NCBI GenBank assembly: GCA_002502625.1
Contig: DAPV01000011.1
Location: forward strand, 1 to 16,819
Direction: 5' to 3'
From: Euryarchaeota archaeon UBA125
Lineage (GTDB): Archaea > Thermoplasmatota > Poseidoniia > Poseidoniales > Thalassarchaeaceae
DNA length: 16,819 nt
In this document: one piece after another, positions 5,948 through 12,946 of the stretch
Layout of the letters: each line of letters begins with the position of its first letter
Position numbering within the stretch: the first letter of the stretch is position 1
Notes under the pieces: generated by a model
Databases searched by the model: none
What the model was told of the DNA's origin: nothing
What the model saw: only the letters and a program-made list of their open reading frames with translations
Made by a program: the position numbers and the translations under genes

Positions 5948-7441
5948 ATGACACGCACGCTTGCCGTTAGAACATTAGCCGCAATATTAGCTCTAATCGC
6001 TATACCGTTAGCAACTGCACAAGAAACCACAACAGAAGGAGATTCTTCAGGTGCGGCTGCAATTCTCTTTATAGCGGTCTTTGCAATAGTACTCTTGTTC
6101 ATAGTGACTATACTATTTCTAGCATCTCGATATCGCAGATGTCCTCCTGATAAGGTGTTAGTAGTTTATGGTAGAACAGGTGCTGAACGTTCATCTAAGC
6201 CGGTTCACGGTGGCGGTGTATTGGTATGGCCATTGATTCAAGATTACGACTACTTAGATTTGAAGCCAATTACAATTAATATTGATTTGAAAAATGCACT
6301 TTCCCAGCAGAACATTAGAATCAACGTTCCTAGTACATTCACCATTGCAGTAAGTACTGAAGAAGCAATAATGTCTAATGCTGCAGAACGTCTTCTAGGC
6401 CTTACAATCCCAGCAATTTCTGAAATGGCTTCGGATATTATTCTAGGTCAACTCCGTCTTACTGTAGCGATTCTAAACATTGAGCAAATCAACAAAGATC
6501 GTGACTCTTTCATGGACTTGATTCGAACAAATGTTGAGCAGGAACTTCGTAAGGTTGGATTGAGTTTACTTAACGTAAATATTGTAGATATTACTGACGA
6601 ATCCGATTATATTGAGAGCATCGGTAAGAAAGCGGCAGCAACTGCTGTCGAGAAGGCTCGTGCCGATGTTGCAGAGCAAGAGAAGTTCGGTGCAATTGGT
6701 AAGGCTGAAGCAGACCGTGAGAAGGATATCCAGGTTGCTGCTAACCGTGAGAATGCTGCCATGGGTGTTAAGACTGCAGAGCAACAAAGACGTGTAGACG
6801 TTGCTGAGAAAGAAGCAGTTGCAATTAGTGGAGAAAATATTGCTAAAGCAGACATCGCTCGTTCAGATGCAGATCTTGCAGAACAAGAAGCAGATGCAAA
6901 TCGTCGAGCTATGGTAGCTAGAAATCTTGCAGAAGCAGAGATTCAGAAGGCTAAATTCATAGAAGAAGAAGAGAGACTCAAGGCTGAAGAAATTGTTCGT
7001 GAACAAATCACAAAACAACAGATTGAGATTGCTGCAGAAGCAGAAGCAGAACGTCAACGCCGAATCGCTCAGGGTGAAGCAGATGCAATACTTGCTCGAT
7101 ATAAAGCAGAAGCGGAAGGTGTTCAGGCTGTTCTAGATGCTAAGGCTGCAGGGTATGAGAGACTCATTGCTTCTGCCGGTGGACGTACAGGTGACGCTGC
7201 CACTCTGTTGATGGTTGAGAAGATTGAATCTATGGTCGCAGCTCAGGTTGAAGCTATTAGAAATATGAAGATCGACAAGGTCACAGTTTGGGATGGTGGC
7301 GGAAATGGTGACGGAAGTGCAACATCCAATTTCGTTAGCAGTTTAGTCAAATCATTGCCACCGATTCATGATGTGGCCAAGATGGCAGGCGTAGATCTTC
7401 CTGCATATTTGGGAACTGTAGACGTTGAAGATGCAGAATGA
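5948..7441 (+). CDS. Flotillin/SPFH-domain protein with N-terminal signal peptide
   Basis: This 497-residue protein is built like a flotillin (FloT/YqiK type), a scaffold of membrane microdomains. Residues 1-25 look like a cleavable signal peptide (ending PLATAQ), followed by a short Thr/Ser/Glu linker and one membrane span at ~36-60. The SPFH (band 7) domain runs from ~66 to ~230, starting PPDKVLVVYGRTG. A long Ala/Glu-rich coiled coil with repeated AEA blocks spans ~230-395, and a C-terminal region includes a Gly-rich turn (DGGGNGDGS) near 450. If the signal is cleaved, the tiny N-terminus is outside and the SPFH domain inside. It sits 59 bases after the NfeD-like partner gene. No SD is seen at ATG 5948. 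The family call is firm; the signal cleavage is predicted. Confidence 0.93.
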   Translation: MTRTLAVRTLAAILALIAIPLATAQETTTEGDSSGAAAILFIAVFAIVLLFIVTILFLASRYRRCPPDKVLVVYGRTGAERSSKPVHGGGVLVWPLIQDYDYLDLKPITINIDLKNALSQQNIRINVPSTFTIAVSTEEAIMSNAAERLLGLTIPAISEMASDIILGQLRLTVAILNIEQINKDRDSFMDLIRTNVEQELRKVGLSLLNVNIVDITDESDYIESIGKKAAATAVEKARADVAEQEKFGAIGKAEADREKDIQVAANRENAAMGVKTAEQQRRVDVAEKEAVAISGENIAKADIARSDADLAEQEADANRRAMVARNLAEAEIQKAKFIEEEERLKAEEIVREQITKQQIEIAAEAEAERQRRIAQGEADAILARYKAEAEGVQAVLDAKAAGYERLIASAGGRTGDAATLLMVEKIESMVAAQVEAIRNMKIDKVTVWDGGGNGDGSATSNFVSSLVKSLPPIHDVAKMAGVDLPAYLGTVDVEDAE

Positions 7442-7465
7442 GTAATTTCTCTTGATACTGTTAAT

Positions 7466-7473
7466 GTTTAACG
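7466..7473 (+). promoter_or_regulatory. TATA-like box before the thiolase gene
   Basis: GTTTAACG lies ~40-46 bases before ATG 7512, in the 70-base gap after the flotillin gene. It matches the spacing of the boxes at 5231 and 5901. Confidence 0.35.
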
Positions 7474-7511
7474 ACAGTCATACTCATGAATCTCCTTACT
7501 GTCCGTAGGGT

Positions 7512-8744
7512 ATGATGGATGACGTTGTGATTGTTGGTGGAGCTCGAACCCCTTTCTGTGAATGGCAAGGTGGTAAGCGAGGAGATGGACAACCGGGAGG
7601 TCTTCTAAAGGATGTTTCAGCGGAAGATCTTGGTGCAATTGCAATCAAGGGTGCCTTGGATAAAACGTCAACCTCCCCAGACTCAGTTGACCATGTTGTA
7701 ATGGGGTATGCATTGCAAACATCAGGTCAAGCAATTTTTGGAAGTCGCCATGCTGGTCTTAAGGCCGGAATTCCCCAAAAGGTACCTATGCTTACTCTTT
7801 CCAGAATTTGCGGTAGTGGAGCACAATCGGTAATTACTGGAGCACAGATGATAATGCTTGGAGAGGCTCAAACTGTTGTTGCAGGTGGCATGGAGAACTT
7901 ATCTCAGGCACCTCATGTATTGAGGGGGATGCGTGACACATTCAGATTAGGAAGGCCACCTAAGGAAGGTCATGAGTTATCGAAAGATATGGAAGATTAT
8001 CTTTTCACTAATTTATTGGATATGCAGTGTGGTTCATTCATGGCACAAACTTCGGATGAGTTATGTTCTCGAAAGGGAGTAAAAAGAGAAGATGCAGATG
8101 CATTTGCAGTAATAAGCCATACTCGAACCGCATCCAGTATCGATTCAGGTTTATTCGATGAAGAAATAGTTTCAGTAGAAACTCCAGATGGTATTGTAGG
8201 ACCTAAAGACGAAGATCATGTAGTTAGAGGTACAAATGAAGAATCACTTTCAGGATTGAGGGCTGCTTTTGGACCCGATTCATTAGTCACTGCTGGAAAT
8301 GCATCAGGTGTAGTTGATGGTGCTGCCGCCTTGGTCATAAAATCTGCAACTCAAGCCGAAAACGATGGAGATACTCCATTAGCCAAGATTATCTCATGGG
8401 GTATTGTAGGAATTGAACCTGCTATTATGGCATATGGTCCAGTTCCATCAAGTCTCAAGGCCTTGAAAAAAGCCAATCTATCTGTTGACGATATTGATAG
8501 GTGGGAAATCAATGAAGCATTTTCTGGTCAAGCAGTTGCTTGTATCCAAGAACTTGGTTTAGATATTGAGAAAGTCAATGTCAATGGGGGAGCAGTTGGA
8601 CTTGGTCACCCATTAGCTGCAACTGGCACTCGTCTGATACTTACCTTAGCTCTAGAACTAAAGAGATCTGGTGGTAAATATGGAGTAGCTACTGCTTGTA
8701 TCGGCGGTGGTCAAGGAATTGCTTTGCTAATTGAGTCCATGTAG
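7512..8744 (+). CDS. Thiolase (acetyl-CoA C-acyltransferase/acetyltransferase)
   Basis: This 410-residue thiolase either cleaves 3-ketoacyl-CoA in fatty-acid degradation or condenses two acetyl-CoA. The nucleophile is Cys100 in SRICGSGAQSV. NEAFSGQ (334-340) corresponds to the usual NEAFA. His366 lies in GGAVGLGHPLAATG, and the second Cys396 in ATACIGGGQG. All catalytic residues are therefore present, and the length is close to the usual ~390-400. About ten extra residues (CEWQGGKRGDGQPGG region, 16-30) sit between RTPF and LKDVSAEDL. Unlike archaeal Zn-ribbon-partnered thiolases, no DUF35 protein gene is adjacent. Direction (degradative or biosynthetic) cannot be decided here; the downstream gene is a TSUP transporter, not a fatty-acid enzyme. 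Tandem ATGs at 7512 and 7515 leave a one-residue ambiguity. Confidence 0.92.
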   Translation: MMDDVVIVGGARTPFCEWQGGKRGDGQPGGLLKDVSAEDLGAIAIKGALDKTSTSPDSVDHVVMGYALQTSGQAIFGSRHAGLKAGIPQKVPMLTLSRICGSGAQSVITGAQMIMLGEAQTVVAGGMENLSQAPHVLRGMRDTFRLGRPPKEGHELSKDMEDYLFTNLLDMQCGSFMAQTSDELCSRKGVKREDADAFAVISHTRTASSIDSGLFDEEIVSVETPDGIVGPKDEDHVVRGTNEESLSGLRAAFGPDSLVTAGNASGVVDGAAALVIKSATQAENDGDTPLAKIISWGIVGIEPAIMAYGPVPSSLKALKKANLSVDDIDRWEINEAFSGQAVACIQELGLDIEKVNVNGGAVGLGHPLAATGTRLILTLALELKRSGGKYGVATACIGGGQGIALLIESM

Positions 8745-8749
8745 GTGGT
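8743..8749 (+). promoter_or_regulatory. Shine-Dalgarno site (AGGTGGT) supporting TTG start of the TSUP gene
   Basis: AGGTGGT overlaps the thiolase stop codon (TAG 8742-8744) and lies six bases before TTG 8756. It resembles the GGAGGTGA consensus implied by the local 16S tail and supports this non-ATG start and coupling to the thiolase gene. Confidence 0.5.
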
Positions 8750-8755
8750 CATTTT

Positions 8756-9565
8756 TTGGAATTTCTATTGGTATTACTTCTGGTATTTATTACAGGATTC
8801 TTGTTTGCACCTCTAGGATTAGGAGGGGGTATGCTTTTTGTTCCTATTTTGCATTATATCGCAGGATGGCCATTGAATACATCTACTCTAGTTGTATCAT
8901 TACTTCTCACCTGTTGTGTTTCATATGGCTCTGGATTTATCCATCATCGAGAAGGATTAATGCAAGTTAATCACGTTCGTAAAGGCGCTCCATCTGCTTT
9001 ACTAGGTGCAATAATTGGAGCTTTGATTGTGTATATTTTGAGAGATGGATTAGATCCCGTTTTCAAAACATTAGCTATGGTGATTGTATTCTGGGCGATA
9101 ATTAAAACCTGGAAAAAAATCGATTTTACTTCTCAAAAATCTGAAATTAGAGAAATCATTGACAACAGTAATTCTCTTTCGGAAATTAAAGACTTAGAGT
9201 TTAGAGTAGGTACTGGATTTGGAGGAATGGCTAGTTCTGTCCTCGCTATTGGTGCTGGAGCGATATATGTCCCTGTTTTGAACCAATTTGGTGGTTTAGA
9301 ATCACGACAAGCGATTGGAACTAGTTATGGTTTAATGATGATGGTTGTACCTGTAGGCGTAACAGTTCATGTATTACTATATTCGGGAGATTGGCCATCT
9401 TTCTGGAATATTTTTTTCCTCCCTTTTGCTGTACTCTCTGGTTCTATTTTAGGCGCAAAAGTAGGATTGCTAATCTCAGAACAAATTATTCTCAGAGGTT
9501 TTATTTCCATTCTTGGAATAATTTTCATCCGGTATTTTTTTGATATTCTTACACAAATATTTTGA
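8756..9565 (+). CDS. TSUP-family (TauE/SafE) membrane transporter
   Basis: This 269-residue polytopic protein has the internal repeat of the TSUP family: GLGGGMLFVPIL at ~21-32 and again GAGAIYVPVL at ~166-175. Each follows a hydrophobic helix and begins a half of about four membrane segments. A charged cytosolic loop (~119-150) separates the halves. Family members export or import sulfite, sulfoacetate, taurine-derived sulfonates or other small organic anions; substrate cannot be read from sequence. TTG 8756 is chosen because it precedes the first helix directly, has an SD-like site in place, and no ATG is available before the GLGGG motif. It ends three bases from the convergent TraB-family stop. 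Confidence 0.88.
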   Translation: MEFLLVLLLVFITGFLFAPLGLGGGMLFVPILHYIAGWPLNTSTLVVSLLLTCCVSYGSGFIHHREGLMQVNHVRKGAPSALLGAIIGALIVYILRDGLDPVFKTLAMVIVFWAIIKTWKKIDFTSQKSEIREIIDNSNSLSEIKDLEFRVGTGFGGMASSVLAIGAGAIYVPVLNQFGGLESRQAIGTSYGLMMMVVPVGVTVHVLLYSGDWPSFWNIFFLPFAVLSGSILGAKVGLLISEQIILRGFISILGIIFIRYFFDILTQIF

Positions 9566-9568
9566 TCA

Positions 9569-10729
9569 TTAGAAGAGAGATCCTAGAATCAATGGTCCTG
9601 CTATCCATGCTCCAATTGAAGAACCAATATTTCCCATTACTGTAACCATTAGCACTTTACCAGTTCTATTAGTAAAAAGAAGACGTAATTTATCCATCAT
9701 AAGGAATTCTTGAAGATCCTTTGTTCTCGGTGCACTAAATTTTAGTTGTGCTGCACCAGCAAACCATCCTGCTGCTAATGTTGGATTCAATGATGTAATT
9801 GGAGATGCAATTGCAGCACTCAAAATTGACAGTGGATGTCCTCCGACTATGAGGACAAAAAATGCGGCAAAAGCAGCATTGATAGATAACCAAGTAAGAG
9901 TACTCTCCTTCAGTGCTTCTACGTCTCCTTGGCTTGCAAGATATGCCAAGACTCCGATCATTACAGCAGGTAAAGAAAAAGGTAGTAATTTCTTTACTAC
10001 ACCTTTCTTTGGAATTGATAACAATTGTTCTACTCTTTCTTCTGAAGGTGGTTCATTCAGTAATTTTTCTTCTACACCTTTCAAATGTCCTGCTCCCATA
10101 ACTGCCAGTACCTTACCCTTTGATGCCTCATTTCTGATTCTTGATGCTAGATATTCGTCTCTTTCATCTATGAGGACCTCTCCTGCTGCAGGTACCATTT
10201 TCCTTAGTTCATCCATCATTTCACTAATCAAATCAGAATCCTCTGCAATTGCATCAACATCAATTTCTTCATCTTCTTCGGGAGCTAAAAGTGCGTTTAA
10301 TACCTTGATTTTTTGGAAGAATCCCATCTTTGACCAAACTCTTCGAAGAGTAATCTTAACATCTCTATCAATGAGCGCTAAAGAAAGATTATTCTCTTCT
10401 GCTTCTTCTACAGCAGTTAACAGGTCTACTCCTGGTTTTTCTCCTGTTTCTAAACCCATTTTTCTTTGTTGAGTCGCCAATAAAGATTGGAATAGTAATA
10501 GGGGTGCTTTTCCTGCTTTAATTGCTGAACCTAATGTTTCTTCATCGAAGGCTTGGGGGTTTTGTAAAGCCTGAAGTCGATCACTATCTAATTCTACGGC
10601 AACTATATCTGGTTCAAAATTCGCTATCTGTTCTTTTACTAAATCTGCAGATGAACGACTGATGTGTGCAGTTCCAACTAAACGAATATTATCGTCTACA
10701 TTGACAACAGCTGATGATTCGTTTTCCAT
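9569..10729 (-). CDS. TraB-family (pheromone-shutdown-like) membrane protein
   Basis: This 386-residue member of the TraB/PrgY family (TIKI-type EreA/TraB fold) carries its signature motifs: GTAHIS (19-24), VELDSDR (45-51), DERDEYLA (188-195) and MGAGHLKG (211-218). The conserved GTAH, Glu/Asp-Arg and GxGH residues may form a metallohydrolase-like site. Residues ~245-386 hold several hydrophobic helices, so the motif-bearing domain is anchored by a C-terminal membrane region. Enterococcal TraB limits pheromone release, but archaeal homologues have no established role, so no pheromone function is claimed. The start ATG (10729) overlaps the folP stop by one base and is preceded by GGAGTTGA, so the two genes are very likely translated from one mRNA. 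Confidence 0.88.
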   Translation of the reverse strand: MENESSAVVNVDDNIRLVGTAHISRSSADLVKEQIANFEPDIVAVELDSDRLQALQNPQAFDEETLGSAIKAGKAPLLLFQSLLATQQRKMGLETGEKPGVDLLTAVEEAEENNLSLALIDRDVKITLRRVWSKMGFFQKIKVLNALLAPEEDEEIDVDAIAEDSDLISEMMDELRKMVPAAGEVLIDERDEYLASRIRNEASKGKVLAVMGAGHLKGVEEKLLNEPPSEERVEQLLSIPKKGVVKKLLPFSLPAVMIGVLAYLASQGDVEALKESTLTWLSINAAFAAFFVLIVGGHPLSILSAAIASPITSLNPTLAAGWFAGAAQLKFSAPRTKDLQEFLMMDKLRLLFTNRTGKVLMVTVMGNIGSSIGAWIAGPLILGSLF

Positions 10730-11568
10730 TAATTCAACTCCAATTTAGATATTGTATGCCCTATATCTGCGTGTTCTGCTACATCGTGGACCCGTAGAAT
10801 ATCTATGCCCTTCGATTGAGCATAGGCTGCAACTCCTAAGGTTCCTGCAAGTCGTTCATTAGTATCTTCACGGCCTAATAACTCCCTAAACATCGATTTT
10901 CTACTCACTCCCCATAAAATAGAGAATCCTTCGTCACCTCTCAAAGATTCTGATTTTCTTAGTAAAGAGATGTTATGTTCTAATGTTTTTCCAAAACCAA
11001 TTCCAGGATCCAAACAAATACGATTAACGGCGTGTCCTTGTTCTACCAGTTCTCTTGCTTTTCTCAATAGATTAGAACTGACCTCTTGAACAACATCAGT
11101 ATAATGGGGTGAATTCTGCATATTACCTGGCTCTCCTTGCATGTGCATAATACACACTTGTACTTCTGTAGATAGGACTAATTCACACATTTCAGGATCT
11201 CTTAATCCTGATACATCATTAATCATATTAGCACCAGCAATAATCGCTTCTTTTGCAACTTGATGTCTCCTAGTATCAATTGAAATCGCCTGATTAGGGA
11301 ATCTTTTGCGAATTTCTAGGATTAACGGGGCAGTTCTTCTTATTTCTTCATCTATACTAACTTCTGTAGCCCCTGGGCGAGTAGATTCTCCTCCGATATC
11401 TATCCAATCAGCTCCTTCGCTGATCATTTTTTCTACCATTTCCAGAGAGTGTTCGAGTTGTGCAGATCTTGACCCTTCATAGAAAGAATCTGGAGTGCAG
11501 TTAATCACTCCCATAATTCGCGGTCTTCCGTCGCCGTGGCGACTCAAGAGGTTCGTCGAGTCGTGCAT
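10729..11568 (-). CDS. folP: Dihydropteroate synthase
   Basis: This 279-residue TIM-barrel enzyme joins p-aminobenzoate to dihydropterin pyrophosphate in folate synthesis. Visible motifs in order: IMGVINCTPDSF (18-29), DIGGESTRPGA (57-67, pABA/pterin loop), SIDTR (96-100), MINDVSG (115-121), MHMQGEPGNMQ (141-151), LDPGIGFGKT (186-195) and GVSRKSMF (220-227). The end is RVHDV (259-263). Length matches bacterial FolP. The ATG at 11568 has no SD; the next Met (residue 19) lies within the first conserved strand, so 11568 is preferred. It is first in a minus-strand pair with the TraB-family gene. Classical FolP is patchy in archaea, many of which use methanopterin-type cofactors, so acquisition from bacteria is plausible but untested. 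No other folate gene is in the window. Confidence 0.96.
   Translation of the reverse strand: MHDSTNLLSRHGDGRPRIMGVINCTPDSFYEGSRSAQLEHSLEMVEKMISEGADWIDIGGESTRPGATEVSIDEEIRRTAPLILEIRKRFPNQAISIDTRRHQVAKEAIIAGANMINDVSGLRDPEMCELVLSTEVQVCIMHMQGEPGNMQNSPHYTDVVQEVSSNLLRKARELVEQGHAVNRICLDPGIGFGKTLEHNISLLRKSESLRGDEGFSILWGVSRKSMFRELLGREDTNERLAGTLGVAAYAQSKGIDILRVHDVAEHADIGHTISKLELN
10734..10741 (-). promoter_or_regulatory. Shine-Dalgarno site for the TraB-family gene inside folP end
   Basis: Reading the minus strand, GGAGTTGA lies four bases before the ATG. It differs at one base from GGAGGTGA, the full complement of the 16S tail. It sits in the last codons of folP. Confidence 0.5.
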
Positions 11569-11591
11569 CCGGAGCGGCTAGGTGAGGTATG

Positions 11592-11599
11592 CTTTATGA
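11592..11599 (+). promoter_or_regulatory. TATA-like box before the four-helix membrane protein gene
   Basis: CTTTATGA lies 25-32 bases before ATG 11624, the spacing expected for a leaderless or nearly leaderless mRNA. It is within the 55-base divergent gap with folP. Confidence 0.35.
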
Positions 11600-11623
11600 G
11601 GTGCTGCGCTTGAGTGGGTAGGC

Positions 11624-12256
11624 ATGGGCCCCGAAGATTCACTTGCTTCCGAATCTTCTGATGATGCTCCATCTAGGCTATCTCTCAGCAATGATGCTAT
11701 GATTCCTGATCGAGAACAAATTGAACTTGCAGATGCAGTTCTTGCCAGATTAAATCCAACTGATGCTCATGAACTTCGACAAATGACAACTAGATTTGGA
11801 TTAGTTTCTGGTATGTTGATGATGATAGTTGTTTTATTCTGGTGGCTTGCAATTCATGTTGCGGGCAATGAATGGGGGGGGAACTATGGGCCTAGTTCAA
11901 TATTCTTTGATCTATCATTCGCAGAGGTATCATGGGTCGTCCCCATCCTTGTCTTTTTTGCAACATTATTAGTTTCTCTATCTCGTGAAAGAGGAGGCGC
12001 TCTTACTGCAACCTTGGGAGGAGGTTTCTTTGTTCTAGTCGTGTATCTTGCTATTGAACCAGTAGGTCATGCAATGTTTTCTTCAGATGCTAGTACGGAC
12101 TTGATGACCTCTATTCTCCAAACTCTTCGGTTAACTGCATTGGGAATTTTAGTTCATTTCAGTGCTCGTTATTTCCTAGATGCAATGCTTGTTGCTTGGG
12201 TTAGAGGGGTAATCTCCAACTTTGATGTGGCTTTGGCTCCTATGAAAGACGAATGA
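11624..12256 (+). CDS. Four-helix membrane protein with acidic N-terminus, unknown function
   Basis: I do not recognise this 210-residue protein. Residues 1-52 are polar, rich in Ser, Asp and Glu, and then form a short predicted helix (EQIELADAVLARL). Hydrophobic segments follow at ~57-79, ~103-119, ~126-146 and ~163-185. The C-terminus is short and charged. A G8 run (11874-11881) lies in the coding sequence within the loop after segment one. The frame is intact, since hydrophobic segments continue beyond it. The gene starts 55 bases from divergent folP and lies 42 bases before aTrm56, with which it could be co-transcribed. Confidence 0.65.
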   Translation: MGPEDSLASESSDDAPSRLSLSNDAMIPDREQIELADAVLARLNPTDAHELRQMTTRFGLVSGMLMMIVVLFWWLAIHVAGNEWGGNYGPSSIFFDLSFAEVSWVVPILVFFATLLVSLSRERGGALTATLGGGFFVLVVYLAIEPVGHAMFSSDASTDLMTSILQTLRLTALGILVHFSARYFLDAMLVAWVRGVISNFDVALAPMKDE

Positions 12257-12298
12257 GATTAGGAATCACTCATATCCTCCCCCCCTCGTTCGATTAAC

Positions 12299-12865
12299 AT
12301 GAGTAGTGATCCTCCCGTTCATGTCCTTCGGCTCGGACATCGACGTGAAAGAGATAAACGGATCACTTCACATCTAGGTCTTACAGCACGTGCTTTTGGT
12401 GCAGATAAATTCGTGCTTAGTGGTGAAGAAGATCCAAATGTACTCGAAACCTTAGAATCAGTTTCTGAAAGATTCGGAGGAAATTTCGAAGCAGACTATG
12501 AGAAGAAGCCAATGGGTTGGTTACGAAATTTTGTTCAAAATGATGCTGGAGATGGTTCTCCTGGGATTGCAATTCATCTCACAATGTATGGTTTACCATG
12601 GAATGAAACCATTCCTGAAATTCCTACCAACCGGCCTATTGCAATAGTTGTAGGGGGAGCCAAAGTTCCAGGTGAAGTATTTGGAATATGTCAATACAAT
12701 ATTTCCATTGGTAATCAACCACATTCAGAAGTTGCAGCTTTAGCAGTATTCCTTCAAACTTGGAAACCGAATGGAACCAATGCATCGAATTTTACAGGTG
12801 GGTTAACAGTTGTCCCCATGGAATCAGGTAAGCAAATATTGTCTTCTGAAGAAATTTTAGAATAA
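12299..12865 (+). CDS. trm56: Archaeal tRNA (cytidine-56-2'-O)-methyltransferase, aTrm56
   Basis: This 188-residue SPOUT-superfamily enzyme methylates the 2'-OH of C56 in the T-loop of archaeal tRNAs. The start VLRLGHRRERDKRITSHLGLTARAFGAD (residues 9-36) and the C-terminal SAM-knot segments VVGGAKVP (117-124) and SIGNQPHSEVAALAVFL (136-152) are hallmarks of this archaeal family (COG1303/DUF127). The length is near the usual ~170-200. ATG 12299 is supported because the conserved region begins eight residues later. No SD is seen; a C-rich stretch precedes the start. This gene is the clearest archaeal marker among the proteins of the window. Confidence 0.95.
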   Translation: MSSDPPVHVLRLGHRRERDKRITSHLGLTARAFGADKFVLSGEEDPNVLETLESVSERFGGNFEADYEKKPMGWLRNFVQNDAGDGSPGIAIHLTMYGLPWNETIPEIPTNRPIAIVVGGAKVPGEVFGICQYNISIGNQPHSEVAALAVFLQTWKPNGTNASNFTGGLTVVPMESGKQILSSEEILE

Positions 12866-12868
12866 TTG

Positions 12869-12882
12869 TTTATTTTTCTTCT
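12869..12882 (+). terminator. T-rich tract after aTrm56
   Basis: TTTATTTTTCTTCT-like sequence follows the TAA stop by a few bases with no hairpin. It is consistent with an archaeal oligo-T terminator separating aTrm56 from carAB. Prediction is weak because T-rich sequence is common in this genome. Confidence 0.3.
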
Positions 12883-12890
12883 TGAATGTA

Positions 12891-12898
12891 ATTTTACC
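12891..12898 (+). promoter_or_regulatory. Candidate TATA-like box for carAB
   Basis: ATTTTACC lies ~50 bases before ATG 12947 in the 81-base gap upstream of carA. A second candidate, GATTAAGG at 12916-12923, lies at a spacing better suited to a leaderless mRNA. Neither can be preferred from sequence alone. Confidence 0.25.
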
Positions 12899-12946
12899 CT
12901 CTTCTCACCGCCAATGATTAAGGAGCGTTCTTAGCGAACCAAGACG

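Noticed and set aside
6566..7057. Several open frames on both strands within the flotillin gene
   Set aside because: They lie across the repetitive Ala/Glu coiled-coil region, whose GCAGAA-type repeats keep other frames open. None has family features.
6640..7130. Near-repeats of GCAGAAGCAGA in the flotillin gene, considered as a DNA repeat array
   Set aside because: They are explained by AEA-rich coiled-coil coding with biased codon use. There are no constant spacers, so it is neither CRISPR nor a tandem-repeat element.
8731..8970. 79-codon plus-strand frame overlapping the thiolase end and TSUP start
   Set aside because: It is out of frame with the TSUP protein, which has the GLGGG..VP family motif. 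The alternative product has no recognisable features.
9849..10472. Long plus-strand open frame (207 codons) opposite the TraB-family gene
   Set aside because: It is antisense to a gene with clear TraB motifs. Its product is Ser-rich low-complexity without a recognisable fold, as expected from the reverse complement of Glu/Lys/Leu-rich coding sequence.
10729..11568. folP as a resistance-type sul gene on a mobile element
   Set aside because: No transposase, integrase or inverted repeats flank it. Base composition and coding style match the neighbours, so it appears to be a resident housekeeping gene.
12276..12288. C-rich run before aTrm56, on the minus strand a GGGGGGAGG SD-like sequence followed by ATG
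   Set aside because: The minus-strand frame from that ATG stops after four codons, so it does not start a gene.
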